Made by a program: the position numbers and the translations under genes. Under the pieces are notes generated by a model, which saw only the letters and a list, made by a program, of their open reading frames with translations, was not told the origin of the DNA and searched no databases. Shown here piece after piece: positions 10,620 to 21,987 of a stretch of DNA of 64,000 bases. This DNA comes from Phoma sp. XZ068 (lineage: Eukaryota; Ascomycota; Dothideomycetes; Pleosporales; Didymellaceae): positions 868,001 through 932,000 of the forward strand of contig RBKR01000024.1 of NCBI GenBank assembly GCA_004835665.1. Direction: 5' to 3'. Each line of letters begins with the position of its first letter. Positions within the stretch are counted from its first letter, which is position 1.

Positions 10620-10950
10620 GGACAGCACGAACAAAGACCACCATAAACCAGTTCGTAGCAAAAGCCCTAATGATGTTTCGAACATATTGCGCCCTCGTGT
10701 CCCCAGTCTTGTAGATCCGCAACAAGCGAGGAAGGGACCGGTCGAGCGACGGCAGAAACAGGAACACCTGGACGATGAAGCCAAGAGGAGACAGGCCTTC
10801 TAGTTGAAGGTTGTGCAAGTTTGTCCCTTGCGAGAAGTAGTGCAGCGAGGTAGGAAGAGGCGAGATCTGCGCTTCGACGGAAGCTGCCATGCGGGCGAAG
10901 TGGACGGCATACTCGAGGATCGGATCTGCCAGAGTGCGCGCGTACGACAT
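10594..10950 (-). CDS. Hypothetical protein, 118 aa
   Basis: A single frame from MSYARTLADP to a hydrophobic Val/Leu/Cys-rich C terminus. It is not recognised. The middle (PLGFIVQVFLFLPSLDRS) and the last 20 residues could be membrane segments. The last 26 bp overlap the end of the zinc-finger pseudogene on the plus strand, so the pseudogene boundary probably lies at or before about 10500. It may itself be truncated. Confidence 0.4.
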   Translation of the reverse strand: MSYARTLADPILEYAVHFARMAASVEAQISPLPTSLHYFSQGTNLHNLQLEGLSPLGFIVQVFLFLPSLDRSLPRLLRIYKTGDTRAQYVRNIIRAFATNWFMVVFVRAVLTCCLLLC

Positions 10951-11535
10951 GGTTAGGGTCTGTGGATGGGGTGAAGGTTGAGAGGGAGGCGTCCTGCAGG
11001 ATTTGTGTGTTTTAGTAGCACTGGATTAGAATATTGGTCTGTGTGAATTGTACCGACCCTGGAAATCTGGTACGCCAGGCTTGGTCTTGCTTATAATTCG
11101 CAGCACATGATATTGAGCTAATCGGAAGCAAGCCCCAAATGGGTGTACCAGATTTTGGAGGGTCCATATTCCACAAACGAATATACTGGTTACTCGTGTC
11201 GCTGCCTGGGTCAGGAACATCAACTCTGCCGACCCTCTCTCGCGGGCTTAGGTACGGCTATTTAGATGGCTCTGCGCGTTGCGCTTCGGTGCACAACAGA
11301 TCATGTACATTATAACTAGCGAGGCCTTGTTCATGTGTTTTTCTTTCACCACAGTCTACCTATGGTAGCGGAATACCCGCTGCGCAGCCCAACACGTGAG
11401 GGCATCCTTCGTGCCTTCCTGGGTACCGCTGAACTAATGAGAACACGGTGGCATCTCAATCAGGTCGCTCCGTACGCCAGATACCGCAACATACCGCCTA
11501 CTGGTATGCCGCAACCTCCCTTACAGCTCCTCCAT

Positions 11536-12195
11536 CTATTCGTTCCACTTCTCTCGACCTTCCTGCCTGATCCACGCCTCCACAGCATAGTTTAACTCGT
11601 GCTCTGGCAGCCAAAACGGATAGTACGGATGCGCCAACGGCGGCAACGTAGGAGCGAAGCCCAACCGATAGCGGTTGTACACTTCGTCCGCCATATGTCT
11701 ACTCAGCTTTTCCAATACCTGCGGATTGTCTGGCAGTGCTGCATGGGACAGCGTGTTGGCGCTCCAGTCGCGCGCGATGAGCAACTTGAATCGGGTTATG
11801 TATGGTGCCGCCGTGTCTAGGATTGGTGGGGAGTGTACCCCAGCCTCCTCCACCTGCCCTTGGGCATCGGCCTGGTGTATATACGTCTCTGACAGTCGAC
11901 GCGCGAGACGTTCTACATCAGCGCTCGTGTCGATTTGTGAAGACTTCAGACCGTAGATGAGATTGTCCATGGAGTTGTTGAGGGAGTGAAGAGACCGGTT
12001 GCGTTGAGTGGTGATATGTCGCTGGGCATTCGAAGGTGAAGATTGGTTGACACGTTTCAAGAAAAGTTGAGCCGTTGAGGAACGGTTGGTGAACTGCTGA
12101 CGAACTGTTATGTGTGATCCCAGTGTAACTGTGTCCGCGAGGGGAAGTCGGGTGTTCGAACGCAGAGCATTCGCTCTATTGAAAGGTGCAAACAA
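11536..12195 (-). CDS. Hypothetical protein, 219 aa
   Basis: An intronless frame with no recognised domain. The C-terminal half (YNRYRLGFAPTLPPLAHPYY, PEHELNYAVEAWIRQEG) looks like conserved folded sequence. The first 70 residues are basic and Ser/Asn-rich. No signal peptide or membrane segment is seen. Between this gene and the 118-aa gene, 10951-11535 holds no convincing gene. Confidence 0.5.
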   Translation of the reverse strand: MFAPFNRANALRSNTRLPLADTVTLGSHITVRQQFTNRSSTAQLFLKRVNQSSPSNAQRHITTQRNRSLHSLNNSMDNLIYGLKSSQIDTSADVERLARRLSETYIHQADAQGQVEEAGVHSPPILDTAAPYITRFKLLIARDWSANTLSHAALPDNPQVLEKLSRHMADEVYNRYRLGFAPTLPPLAHPYYPFWLPEHELNYAVEAWIRQEGREKWNE

Positions 12196-12368
12196 AGTTG
12201 CGGCAGACTATTGTGAATCCTGCTGCCGTGCTGTTAGTGCTTGCTGTGATTTCATGATTGAATGCCGCCTCCTTCACCAACTTGACTGGCAATGCGCAAC
12301 GTTTATAGCGAGACTTTACAGTAATTTGACACCAGGACGTTTTCAATCCTCAACCGCGCTCCACCAGT

Positions 12369-13151
12369 ATGGCTCAACTCAAACCAAACATTATTCCACT
12401 GATCGCCGTATTTGCGCTGTGTGGGATGATGCGACCTCTTATACGCAGCCACATCGCGCAAAGCCTGCACCGTTTGCTGGGTCCCGCACCTGAATCACCC
12501 GTCGAATTTCTGGACCTTCCAGCCGAGGTTCACGTCGAGATCTACGCACATCTACTGCCCACGGTTGTGCCTAACAAGATCACTCAGAATGTACGGGCCA
12601 CCTGTCGACTAGTGTACGACGAGATGACCTACGAGATTGAGAAATCCAATGTATCTCGAATCAATCGCCTTCGATCTTTCAAGCCCCTCAACGAATTGCT
12701 CCTCATAGGCTTCAAACTAGAGTACCATCCCCTCGATCGAAACGCCTGTCAAAGCGTCGACCTACACATCAGCCCGCCAGTCATCAACACACAAGACCCG
12801 CTTAGCGTCGAACACTGTTTCGCTCCCTTCTGCGAGATACGCTCCTGCCTGCGGATCCTGCTTCACTCTCTGCCGTCCGATATTGACACGATCTACATCA
12901 TCTATCAGCCCAACCATACCATTACCCCGAGTTTTGCACATCAGTTCCTGAGCTCGGTCTGCATGGCAATCGGCGCTTTTGCTGAACAAAGCTTGCAGCG
13001 ACCCGGAGCAACAAGATATCCAAGATTATTCTTATCCAAGCCAACACGTCGCAGACTGGGCATCGTTACAGAGCGGGGATGTTGGTACTGGAACGGGAAA
13101 GATGCGAGAGGCCGGTTGCGGATCTGGGTGACGCAGATCATGGATCCGTAG
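12369..13151 (+). CDS. F-box-like protein, 260 aa
   Basis: Near residue 43 the sequence FLDLPAEVHVEIYAHLLP has the Leu-Pro-x-Glu-(h)-(h)-x-x-I-Y pattern of short fungal F-box motifs. This is followed by VRATCRLVYDEMTYE, typical of the second F-box helix. The rest resembles the many uncharacterised F-box-type proteins of Dothideomycetes, which are presumed substrate adaptors for SCF ubiquitin ligases. The first 35 residues are hydrophobic and may lie upstream of the true start. The gene is intronless. Confidence 0.65.
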   Translation: MAQLKPNIIPLIAVFALCGMMRPLIRSHIAQSLHRLLGPAPESPVEFLDLPAEVHVEIYAHLLPTVVPNKITQNVRATCRLVYDEMTYEIEKSNVSRINRLRSFKPLNELLLIGFKLEYHPLDRNACQSVDLHISPPVINTQDPLSVEHCFAPFCEIRSCLRILLHSLPSDIDTIYIIYQPNHTITPSFAHQFLSSVCMAIGAFAEQSLQRPGATRYPRLFLSKPTRRRLGIVTERGCWYWNGKDARGRLRIWVTQIMDP

Positions 13152-13782
13152 AGCAGCGATCCATCTTGAAGCTACTCAGCTATTGAGCCGGACACTGTTT
13201 GGAACGCAGAGGAGATTAGCTATGAACAGGGAGATGATTCAAGTCACCCTGATCTGTGATGCTTCCATTGGGTTACAGACAGGACTCGACTACCCGCCGT
13301 TCTAGCGGAAGTATTGCCAGGTTATTCCATGCATGCGTGTTAGATACTACATAAAATCCATGATCTGTTTTGTGTTATTGTGTAGCTTCGTCTCTCTGGA
13401 AGATCTTTACCTAGATGCCCTTGCACTTTCCAACTCTAAGTGACTCCAACACAAGCACCATGCATTGCAATCCTGGCAGCACCTCGCCTTGTAACATGTG
13501 ACATGGAACGGAAGACATCGAGTGCTAGTAACTTCCGTCTATTGCGATAGCTGACGGAAGCCAGGGAACAAGTTATGGGAGAAACCGGTTCTGTGGCTAA
13601 TTGAACACGCACTGCTGATTCATGCATTATACGTGATCATGTGGTTTCTCTACCATAGTCAGGTCACCAGCCAGTCAAGCGTGTTTTAGATTTTTCACAA
13701 TTCATCGTGACATTCTCTCCAGCTGGCTCGACTGCTACCATGCGACTGCTACCATACGCTACTGCTGATGACCGACCCACTG
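13152..13782. other. Intergenic region, no gene seen
   Basis: Convergent 3' ends of the F-box-like gene and the ankyrin gene. The only open frames are short and lack coding character. Confidence 0.6.
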
Positions 13783-15861
13783 TTACTTCACTTTCAAGAA
13801 ACCTTCAGCGTCCCAATCCCACTCTTTGTCCTTCTCAATGAGTTCTAGCATGGTCTCGCCCTTGTTATTCGCAGCTAATCTATCGGCGCCTTTTCGCAAC
13901 ATCAGATTGAAGACCTCTGTACTCCTGCAGATGCTATACCCACGGTCGCTCCTATAGCATTGTTCATACAGGAGATGCAGTACCGTTGAGCCTGTGGCAT
14001 CTTTGGCATTTACGTCCACTCCACGATCGAGGAAGGTTTCCACAATCTGTGCAATGGGCGCGAGAATTGCTGGGTTGTTTATCCCACAACCTGCCATCGC
14101 ACAAGCTGCGTGTACCACCGTTTCGCCTTCGGTAGTAACAGCATGAGCGTTTGCACCTTGTTCGATTAGGTAGCGCACAGCCTCGATGCTGGGTTGGCGT
14201 GCTGCGTCGTGCAAAGGCGTGTCACCATTCGCGGCGATAGCCCGCACGTTTGCACCATGCTCGACAAGAAAACGCATCAACTCAGTATCACCGAGCTGGG
14301 CTGCGCCGTGCAGTACTGTCTGACCATCGGCCGTCGCTGCATTAATGTTCGCTCCGTGGTCAAGGAGAGACTTTGCGACTTCTAGACGTGAGATCTCATG
14401 ACCATCGGGATCAACATAAGGACATGGCGCAAAGATGGGAGCGAAGGGGTAGACTTCGCACTCATCCTGTCCACAAAACGTGATGTAGAGAAGCGGTGTG
14501 CGACCGGCTATAGCAGCTTCGTCAACTGCCGCGCCTTTGGACAGGAGAAATTGAATGACATCAAGGCAGCCATTCTTGCAGGCCATATGCAGTGGTGTCA
14601 TGCCAGATTTGTCCTCCGCAAATAGGTCCGCGCCATGCCGGTAAAGCATCTCTGCAATTGACTGGTTCGCAGCATAGTGCATCGGTGTTCTGAGCACTCC
14701 ATCTCTCTGATTGACGTCTGCTCCGCCAGCAATGAAAGCTTCCACGAGGCCGATGTCGTGATTCCCAGCGCTCACGAGACCGAACAGGGGAGTGTGACCT
14801 CCTTGGGTCAGACGATCATGACGCAAGCCATTCTCCAAAAGACTTTTAACGGCATCAGAGTCGTCAAAAGCGCTCCAAAAGGCCTCGTTCCGTGCAATGT
14901 CTACATCAGCACCAGCTGCAATCAACTTTTCTTTGATAATGGACCAGCGTTCCGGATTCGTATTGGGCCATTGACGGCATTCATCAATACAGATGAACTC
15001 CAGATCATCAGCGGAAGCAAGTGCTTGGCCTAGAACAGTTTGATCTTCAGGAGCATTCCTGTCCGGAAAGCCAGTCACACGCGTGAGGAGGAAATCGACA
15101 GCCTCCAAGTGCCAGCAACATGCCGCTCGCTCCAGAGCTGAGCGCACGCCAGCGATCCTTGAACGGTCGGAGAAGTCAGCCTCGGGTAGCTTGTCGAAGA
15201 TTGTCTCCATGCAGTCCACGAGGTTCAGAGATGCGCATCTCTCGAACGCGCTAGCTGGAATTTTGAGCCCAGCATCGATCAGAGCCGCCATGGCATGCTG
15301 AGCACCAGTCCATGCCGCAAGATCCACCGCATCCAATCCTTTTCCAAAAGATGCCTCGTCTACAGTGTCTTCTAATGAAGGATCTGCTCCAGCTGAGAGG
15401 AGTAGACTAACAGCCTCTGCATGATTGCCGCGGATCGCGAAATGCAATGGTGTACAGTCAAAATAATTCCGAGCGTCTATTATTTCGCAGCTGGATATAA
15501 GAGATGCTAACAAGGGAACGTCTCCTTTGTATGCAGCTTTGTGGAGCGGGGAGTCGCTACCGTGAAGTGCGGGAACCAGCACATTGAGTGAAGGTTCGTA
15601 ATGAGGGCCTCCTATTACGCCCGGAGAATCCCAGGGGTCCCCAAGGTCCGTGGTCTGATCGTGTTCGAGGAAATTCGGGTTCGCTTCAGACATTTGTAGA
15701 GCGACTTGACGGAAACCACGGAAGTTGCCAATATTGAGTGGAACGTCGTGAGAGCGGCTGGCAAAAATGCGAGAGAGACACAGGCCATCAAATGGATGAA
15801 GACGCCTTTTGAACCGCAGACAAGAGCGAACGAGGACAGCTTGAGCACGCTGAGCCACCAT
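13783..15861 (-). CDS. Ankyrin-repeat protein, 692 aa
   Basis: About ten ankyrin repeats run from residue about 105 to the C terminus. They are shown by repeated TPLHxAxxxG and LLxxGAxxx motifs, for example TPLHFAIRGNHAEAVSLLLS, TPLHMACKNGCLDVIQFLLS and TPLHDAARQPSIEAVRYLIE. Ankyrin repeats bind other proteins; no catalytic or NACHT domain is present, so the partner is unknown. The first 100 residues are basic and of low conservation type, and translation might start at the internal Met 57 (MSEANPNFL). The frame is intact and intronless. Confidence 0.85.
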   Translation of the reverse strand: MVAQRAQAVLVRSCLRFKRRLHPFDGLCLSRIFASRSHDVPLNIGNFRGFRQVALQMSEANPNFLEHDQTTDLGDPWDSPGVIGGPHYEPSLNVLVPALHGSDSPLHKAAYKGDVPLLASLISSCEIIDARNYFDCTPLHFAIRGNHAEAVSLLLSAGADPSLEDTVDEASFGKGLDAVDLAAWTGAQHAMAALIDAGLKIPASAFERCASLNLVDCMETIFDKLPEADFSDRSRIAGVRSALERAACCWHLEAVDFLLTRVTGFPDRNAPEDQTVLGQALASADDLEFICIDECRQWPNTNPERWSIIKEKLIAAGADVDIARNEAFWSAFDDSDAVKSLLENGLRHDRLTQGGHTPLFGLVSAGNHDIGLVEAFIAGGADVNQRDGVLRTPMHYAANQSIAEMLYRHGADLFAEDKSGMTPLHMACKNGCLDVIQFLLSKGAAVDEAAIAGRTPLLYITFCGQDECEVYPFAPIFAPCPYVDPDGHEISRLEVAKSLLDHGANINAATADGQTVLHGAAQLGDTELMRFLVEHGANVRAIAANGDTPLHDAARQPSIEAVRYLIEQGANAHAVTTEGETVVHAACAMAGCGINNPAILAPIAQIVETFLDRGVDVNAKDATGSTVLHLLYEQCYRSDRGYSICRSTEVFNLMLRKGADRLAANNKGETMLELIEKDKEWDWDAEGFLKVK

Positions 15862-17099
15862 CAGATGTTCTTAACAGTTGTGTCCGACATGGAGCATGCT
15901 GATCATTGATTCATCTAGAAGTGCTGACTAAGCCACGTGTCTACCTAGGTATCATTTGCCATCGCGACAGTCGAAACGGTTCATACCATTCCCCAGTGAC
16001 CGGAGATCTTGTCTGTTGCTAGCAAAATTCTGGTGTTCCCTGCCAAGACCTACCTTTGCTCCCCCCCCTCTCTGCGAGACCTTGATCATCCTCAAGAGAT
16101 ACCTAGGTAGGCCAAAATCATAGTACAGTCCTGAGTGCGCTGCGTGCTGATAACCGCCGGCGATCTTAACGTTCGAACGTTCGTTGTGCCAAGGCGGCGC
16201 TTATCTTATCGTGCATGCACAGGCCGCCCACGAACACCAATATTTGATCCGACGCTTCCGTCATGGAGGATGGGCGGGCAGTGACTGAGCGGGGTTTCCT
16301 CCCCTAGCTGTACGGGTTTCTGCGCCCGCAAGAATCTGGATCAGCTGCCAAAGAATTCGGAAACGGTCGAAGACTCACCCGTACACGGGACCGCCGCAAT
16401 GCCAAGTCTTCACCATGTATTTTTCCGCAACAGATGTAACCATAATCTGGGATGAAGCTTTCATCTCCGTGCTTGCGGCAAGGCTTCGCGTGCCGCTGTT
16501 GTATCGTACTGGAGCTTCCTCTTCAGCATAGCGCTCGTGCATGTCATCCGGTCTCGGTACCTCTTGAGATCTAGCGGGGCGAATACTTTTGTCGCTAAGT
16601 GGGCCAGGTTCAGCGCGCATGCGGCTCAATGGGTGCCCCTGCATTGTCGGGCTGTGCCGCAATATACTGGAGCATGTGGGCAGCGGTTGAACGTGAGTTC
16701 CGCTCGTTTGCTCGATATCATGTCATGGAGCGGTTCACCCGACAGCTAGCAGTCACAAGGGCGGCCGCGGATGATTACATCGCAACGGCGTTCTCTTGTC
16801 CTGGCTAGGACGTACCACGATTCAGGATTCATACCGAAGTCTAGAGCAAGTATCAATTGACCAAAAGATCAGGCCTGCAAATGGAGCCCACGAGGCAGAC
16901 AAAATCAGTTAGCAGAGGAAAGTGGAGATCACCACCAACACGAGGCCAGACTTCCCGAACTGTACCTCAGGTCAGCCTAGCAACGCTCATCTTGAACTCA
17001 AGGAATTTAATAAATCTTGTCTCATCTTGCTGGTAGTTTTGATGTAAGGCATCAGTCGTTCGTTCTTCATTATTTGTCTGTCCAACACACTCCTTTACA
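15862..17099. other. Intergenic region, no gene seen
   Basis: 1.2 kb between the divergent ankyrin and LysM genes. Weak frames of 69-95 codons at 16375-16810 have no recognisable motif. A C-run occurs at 16062. The region should hold both promoters. Confidence 0.6.
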
Positions 17100-18084
17100 A
17101 TGCTTTCAGTTTTGTCAACAGTCGCTGTTCTGGCGAGCTTCATCTCCCTTGTGCCGGCATATATTGTGAATCCTCCTACCACAGCTGCGTCAGATACTGC
17201 TTATGACTGTTCTGCGTGGTACGTCGTCGCTGGTGGGGAGACTTGTGCGTCCATCGTCGATTCGCAGTGGATGGAGTCGGTTGATCAATTCAATTCCTAT
17301 GTGAGTGCCCTTACGCATTACAAAAGTAAGTTTCTGACCAGAACAGAACCCATCTGTTGGCGCTAGCTGCAAGCTTGTCACTGGCAACTCGTACTGTGTC
17401 GAGCGAAATTATGGATTCCCTGTGACCACGGTTCCCGCGACGACCATTGCGAGTAGCACTCCTGCGCCACCAAAAACTACACCCCCGCCGGCAGTCACAA
17501 CTCCTGCGACTCCTACAAATGGGATCGCTACGCCGAAACCCATACAAACCGGCATGGCATCGAACTGCGACGAATTCTACCTTGTTGTCCGAGGCGATGG
17601 CTGCTACAATATTGCTCAGAAATACAGCATAACTCTTGACCAGTTCTATTCCTGGAACCCGGCTGTCGGTACCGACTGCGGAACGTTGTGGCCCGAGAAT
17701 TACGTCTGTGTCTCGATAATCGGCCTGCCAGTGAGTAGCAAAACCACTCTCATTACCACTGCCAAACCACAAACATCGAGTTTTGTGATGCCTCCGCCCT
17801 GTCGATTCGATCTCTCGAAGGGCGAGTACGTGTGCGACGGAACTCCCATCACGACAAAGCCCACGACTACTACGCCTGGCAACGGCATCACCACTCCTAC
17901 GCCTCACCAAACTGGAATGGTCTCCAACTGCAAGAAATTTTACAAAGTGGTCAAAGGCGATGGATGCTGGACTATTGCGGATGTCAACAAGATCAGCCAG
18001 GACGACTTTTACAAGTGGAATGCGGGCATCGGAAGCCAATGCGAACGACTTTACCCAGATGAGTACGTCTGCATCGGAGTCTAG
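17100..18084 (+). CDS. Secreted protein with three LysM domains, 312 aa
   Basis: Two exons: 17100-17300 and 17347-18084 (46-nt intron, GTGAGT..ACAG, phase 0). Residues 1-20 (MLSVLSTVAVLASFISLVPA) are a signal peptide. LysM 1 spans the intron (YDCSAWYVVAGGETCASI, then YNPSVGASCKLV). LysM 2 starts at SNCDEFYLVVRGDGCYNIAQ and LysM 3 at SNCKKFYKVVKGDGCWTIAD. Thr/Pro-rich linkers join them. LysM domains bind chitin; fungal secreted LysM proteins protect hyphal chitin or hide chitin fragments from hosts. Its neighbours are a second LysM gene and a killer-toxin-like chitinase, a known fungal pairing. No premature stop is seen. Confidence 0.92.
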
Positions 18085-19229
18085 AGGCTGATTCCCAATT
18101 CGCTTTCTTTGTCCCTGGCTATTCTAATCTTTCAGTATGGTTATCAACAACCTGTCTGCTTTTGCTTATGTATATCACATGATTGTATTGGTGGTTCAAC
18201 GAGTCTTATGTTTAGTATATCACATGCTTCTTCGAACATCCATATATTCTGTTCCGACTTGAGGTCATGCTCGGTGAAATGAGCATGTTTTGCAAGGCTC
18301 AGTAGACCTACCTAGACCGTGAAGTGTCAGTGATGGTTTGAACGCGCTAGAGAAGCGTCGGAGCACGTCCGAGGATGTACAAGTTCGCCCTTGTTCTTTT
18401 GAACCCTGGTAATCAGCCGCTGCCCAATGATGCACATGCACAGACCTTCGAAATTGTACCTGCATGCGTAAAGCTGGTGCAGACATTTGCCAGGACTCAG
18501 TTCGCATCCAGCCGCCCAAGCTGTTGACCGGAATAGCTTCGGCATGCCGTCGTTTCAGCCAAGGGGTCGAAGAGTTCGATCCACTGTAAATACTACTTAC
18601 CTGGTAACGCGGATAAACACGCGCAAGGGAAAAATGACTGGAATTAGTAAGAGTGACCTTTTAGTGTCTGGGCCGAACGATTACTATCTCGGATGACTCT
18701 CTGTTAGTCTTTGATAACCTTCTAGACAGTTGATGTCTTGGCTACTTGAAGACATTGCAGTCATTTGTCGCGTGAGCCGAGAGGCGATAATACATAACAG
18801 ATGGCTGGTTCCAATAAACTGTACATAACTCGACTCCCAAGCCCCGCTTCCTAAGCCACTCACAAAGGTGGTGTCAGTGCTCCTGTACCAACCTTGTTTT
18901 ACCTGATGAGGTTCTGGATGAGTCTTCGCATTGTGTCAGTCAACCAAGGGTTTCGAGAACGTGTCGGCTACAAAATTATTATGATATCTGCGTTCTGTTC
19001 GTACTACCTTGCTATTACTCAAGTATAGAACAACGACTAGATAAAAGTGAGATACACCAGCCTTACTGGTTTGAGCAACGTCAAGCTCCCCCTCAGTTGT
19101 CTTGATAGCAAGACTGTAGATATAGTGTACCTGAGATCTATCTACACAGCCTCACCCTAACTCCACAGTCAAATTAAGACGGGTGTGCTATGAAGTAGCT
19201 GATGGCGTTGGATCGACTAGGGTAGTTAG
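18085..19229. other. Intergenic region, no gene seen
   Basis: Convergent 3' ends of the two LysM genes. Only short, compositionally random frames are present. Confidence 0.6.
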
Positions 19230-20793
19230 CTAAGATGTCCACGCGCAAGCTCGTCGAGTTACGACTCTCTTACCTCTGTCCCAATCAGAATTAGGATGAA
19301 TGCAGTATGTCTTGCCTACGTTCGCTGCAAGCCTTTGACTGCAACCCTCAATGTTTCTTAGTGAAGGATTGACGGCGATGAAAAGATCTCCCGGTGTGTT
19401 GTAAGCAACCAAAATGGTTTGACAGGTATCGCCGGCCTTTATGGTAATGTATTCTCCGCATCGCTTCGTCGAGCCAGGTGCGAGAGTAGCACCTGCTGGG
19501 AGCTCGGCTGCGAAATCTGAATAGCCAGTGCCAGTTCCACCTTGGCCACCTAGATTGCCACCTGTACCATTGGCAGGTGGGTTAGTGAAGGCACCTCCTG
19601 GTGGAGACATGCAGATAGTTTTGCCGAAGTTGGGGTCTGTTTGATTGAGGTTTGAGCAATACGGATCAATCAGCTCGTTCCAGAGAACGATGTCCTGCCA
19701 CGAAACGCGATTTTCGACGGCAACATCCGGGCAGAAATCTGTGCTCTTCACTTCGTAGAGCTACAGCTAGTCAGTTACCAATTTTCCTCGCTTGGGGCAT
19801 GTTTGTTTACCTTCTCGCATGGCTGCGGTAAGCAGAGCTGAGTGCCCGCCGGAATTGTCGAGCAATCGAAGAGCATAGGATTGAGGGAGTAGAGACTGGT
19901 GGAGGACACCGATTTCGACTTCGCAATGCTATCGCAGGTGTCCCCATTGACTGCCGTGTAAGGCTCACCGGCATCGCAAGATACTTCACTTGGAGTCGTA
20001 TCGGCGAAACCATCGTTTGGTTTCGTAGGCGTGTCTGCGGGCAGACCACATGCTTCGAGACGTCAGCATCCTTTGCAAGCTGAGATGTCTTTGCTTCCAC
20101 GTACTCTTCACCACGTAGTCGTAGGTAGCTTGGTACCCTCCAGGCGCGTAGGTGCCGTATCTATTCGCTTGCATGGTTGCCAATTTCTTTGTGTAGCAGT
20201 ACGAGCAAAGGTTGTCCTTTGGCATGTCCTCAAGCTCCTCGACCTCGTCCCAAGATTCGATGACATCTAGATCAATCAGCTGCACTATTCCACCAGCTTT
20301 CGTCTGAAGGTGATCGCTTACCGTTGCAGTACGAGGCTTTGTTTGCATCCATCAAACATGTCTCATTCCACCCTCCCCAAATGCTGTCAATCAATGCTGT
20401 GGTGGGATAACCAGGGTAAATTTCCTTCATAGCTGTGCAGGCGGAGCTGACCTGCCGACTGAACAGTGCCAAAGCACGTTCGCAGGTCGAATCGCACACT
20501 GAAACTGTTGTGGCCTTGTCGACAAGACTTGGACGGTACTTTGGCGTGGAAAACTTCGCAGTGTAGTTGTCACACTTCAGTGGCCTGTATAATATGCTCT
20601 CGCAGGTCGTGCCGAGCCCCAAGCCTTCCAACGAGCCTGGTTCAACAATCTGAAACCCATCGAAGACAGCTCGAGATGCAAGAGCATGGTGCCTCGCAGC
20701 ATGAGCATGAGCATGTCCGTGATGTTCATACGCGTGCACGAATGCAAGTGAAACGATGAGAAGAATACCTATGAGGCGAGAGTTCGGTGACAT
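19230..20793 (-). CDS. Secreted LysM-domain protein, 474 aa
   Basis: Four exons on the minus strand: 20793-20322, 20284-20105, 20052-19811 and 19760-19230. The phases agree. The first intron is only 37 nt and is the weakest call. The start at 20793 gives a clean signal peptide (MSPNSRLIGILLIVSLAFVH); a start at 20871 would add a second hydrophobic segment. A His-rich stretch follows. The Cys-rich N-terminal region (LCSYCYTKKLATMQANRYG) is typical of long fungal LysM proteins found beside subgroup C chitinases. LysM modules lie at GEPYTAVNGDTCDSIAKS, at LYEVKSTDFCPDVAVENRVS and at CGEYITIKAGDTCQTILVAY. The gene lies head to head with the chitinase, so co-regulation from the 1.2-kb shared upstream region is likely. 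Confidence 0.88.
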
Positions 20794-21049
20794 GATGAAC
20801 AGGACACCAATTAGCAACCAGACGAAAAGTCCAAGTAGCACAAGTGAGAAGACCCGTGTTACACCCTTCAACAGACGGGAACTCGAGATCTACACTTTTC
20901 ACCAAGTTACCTTGGTTAGACTATCGACTGAGTGCTGACGGCTCAACCTTGCCTGTTTATCCGCGGCAAAAGCTTGATGGCACTTGGTGTGGGCCAGCCG
21001 ATCTGTGCACTGCACAGACGGAGATTCTCGCATCCTCCAACATGACAGT

Positions 21050-21274
21050 TGCAAAATCATTTACGCCAGGCACGGAGCGTCCCGGCCGCTTACAGAACCC
21101 TGTCCGCTTTAGGCGCCCAACCTAAATCGCGGCACAGCAATGATTTCAGACTAAGATTCATTCTTCCAGCAAAACACCTGCAAAATCGTTTACGCCAAGT
21201 ACGGAGCGTCCCGGCCGCTTATGGAACCCTGTTCGCTTCAGGCGTCCAACCTAGATGGCGGCACAGCAATGACT
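21050..21274 (+). repeat. Two diverged 96-bp direct repeats in the LysM/chitinase intergenic region
   Basis: Copies at 21050-21145 and 21179-21274 (period about 130 bp) share long identical blocks such as ACGGAGCGTCCCGGCCGCTT and GGCACAGCAATGA. They differ mainly by C/T and G/A changes. They lie between the divergent start sites of the LysM and chitinase genes and could carry shared control sites. Confidence 0.85.
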
Positions 21275-21987
21275 TGCTCCGGTAGCTGGGGCGAACGCCT
21301 TGGCACGTCCCACATCCATGGACTACAACACGGGATACACCTGTCGACATTTGAACTTTCACACTTTTTTGTATGACTTGCATGGATTCAGCATAGTGTC
21401 TGACAAGGGCACCAATGAAATGGTCGAAAGCTTGGATCACATCTGATTACGAATTGCCAAAGAGTAGCAGATCGAGAGGTTCCTACTCGCAGCAAATTCG
21501 ACCTCGGAATGCACCGCGGGCCAGCGCAGACATCAAAGAATGATTACAAGCAGTTCGGGGATGCCCAGGTGGATTGTCATACTCGGGTAAACAAAGAACG
21601 ACAGCAAGTACCAGAAGACGTTCCGTTCTCTAAGATCTGCATTACAACTTTGTGGACCATCGCATGCACCGGAGACGGCACAGTGTCCGGGATGAGTAGA
21701 ATCCTACATCGCCCATCTATCTGAAAACGATCACAATCTGCGAAGGACCGAATTGTCGGACCCAATAGTGTAACTCCAGAACAGTACGTCCACAAGCACG
21801 ACCGAAATTCTTGCCGCCCAAGGTAACATTGGTCCACTCGAGTGAACTTCATCCTCTCGTAGCGGGCCAGGGGGGTTGTGTGGCAAATCGACTATAACAT
21901 TTTGCAGTTGGAACTGTGATATGTGCATGCTAATATACTGCTGATGTAGGCAGGAAACAGCGTAGACACCACGAAAGCCTCGCGACA

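Noticed and set aside
17311..18039. 242-codon minus-strand frame opposite the first LysM gene
   Set aside because: Shadow of the LysM coding exon, which has conserved Cys and a signal peptide.
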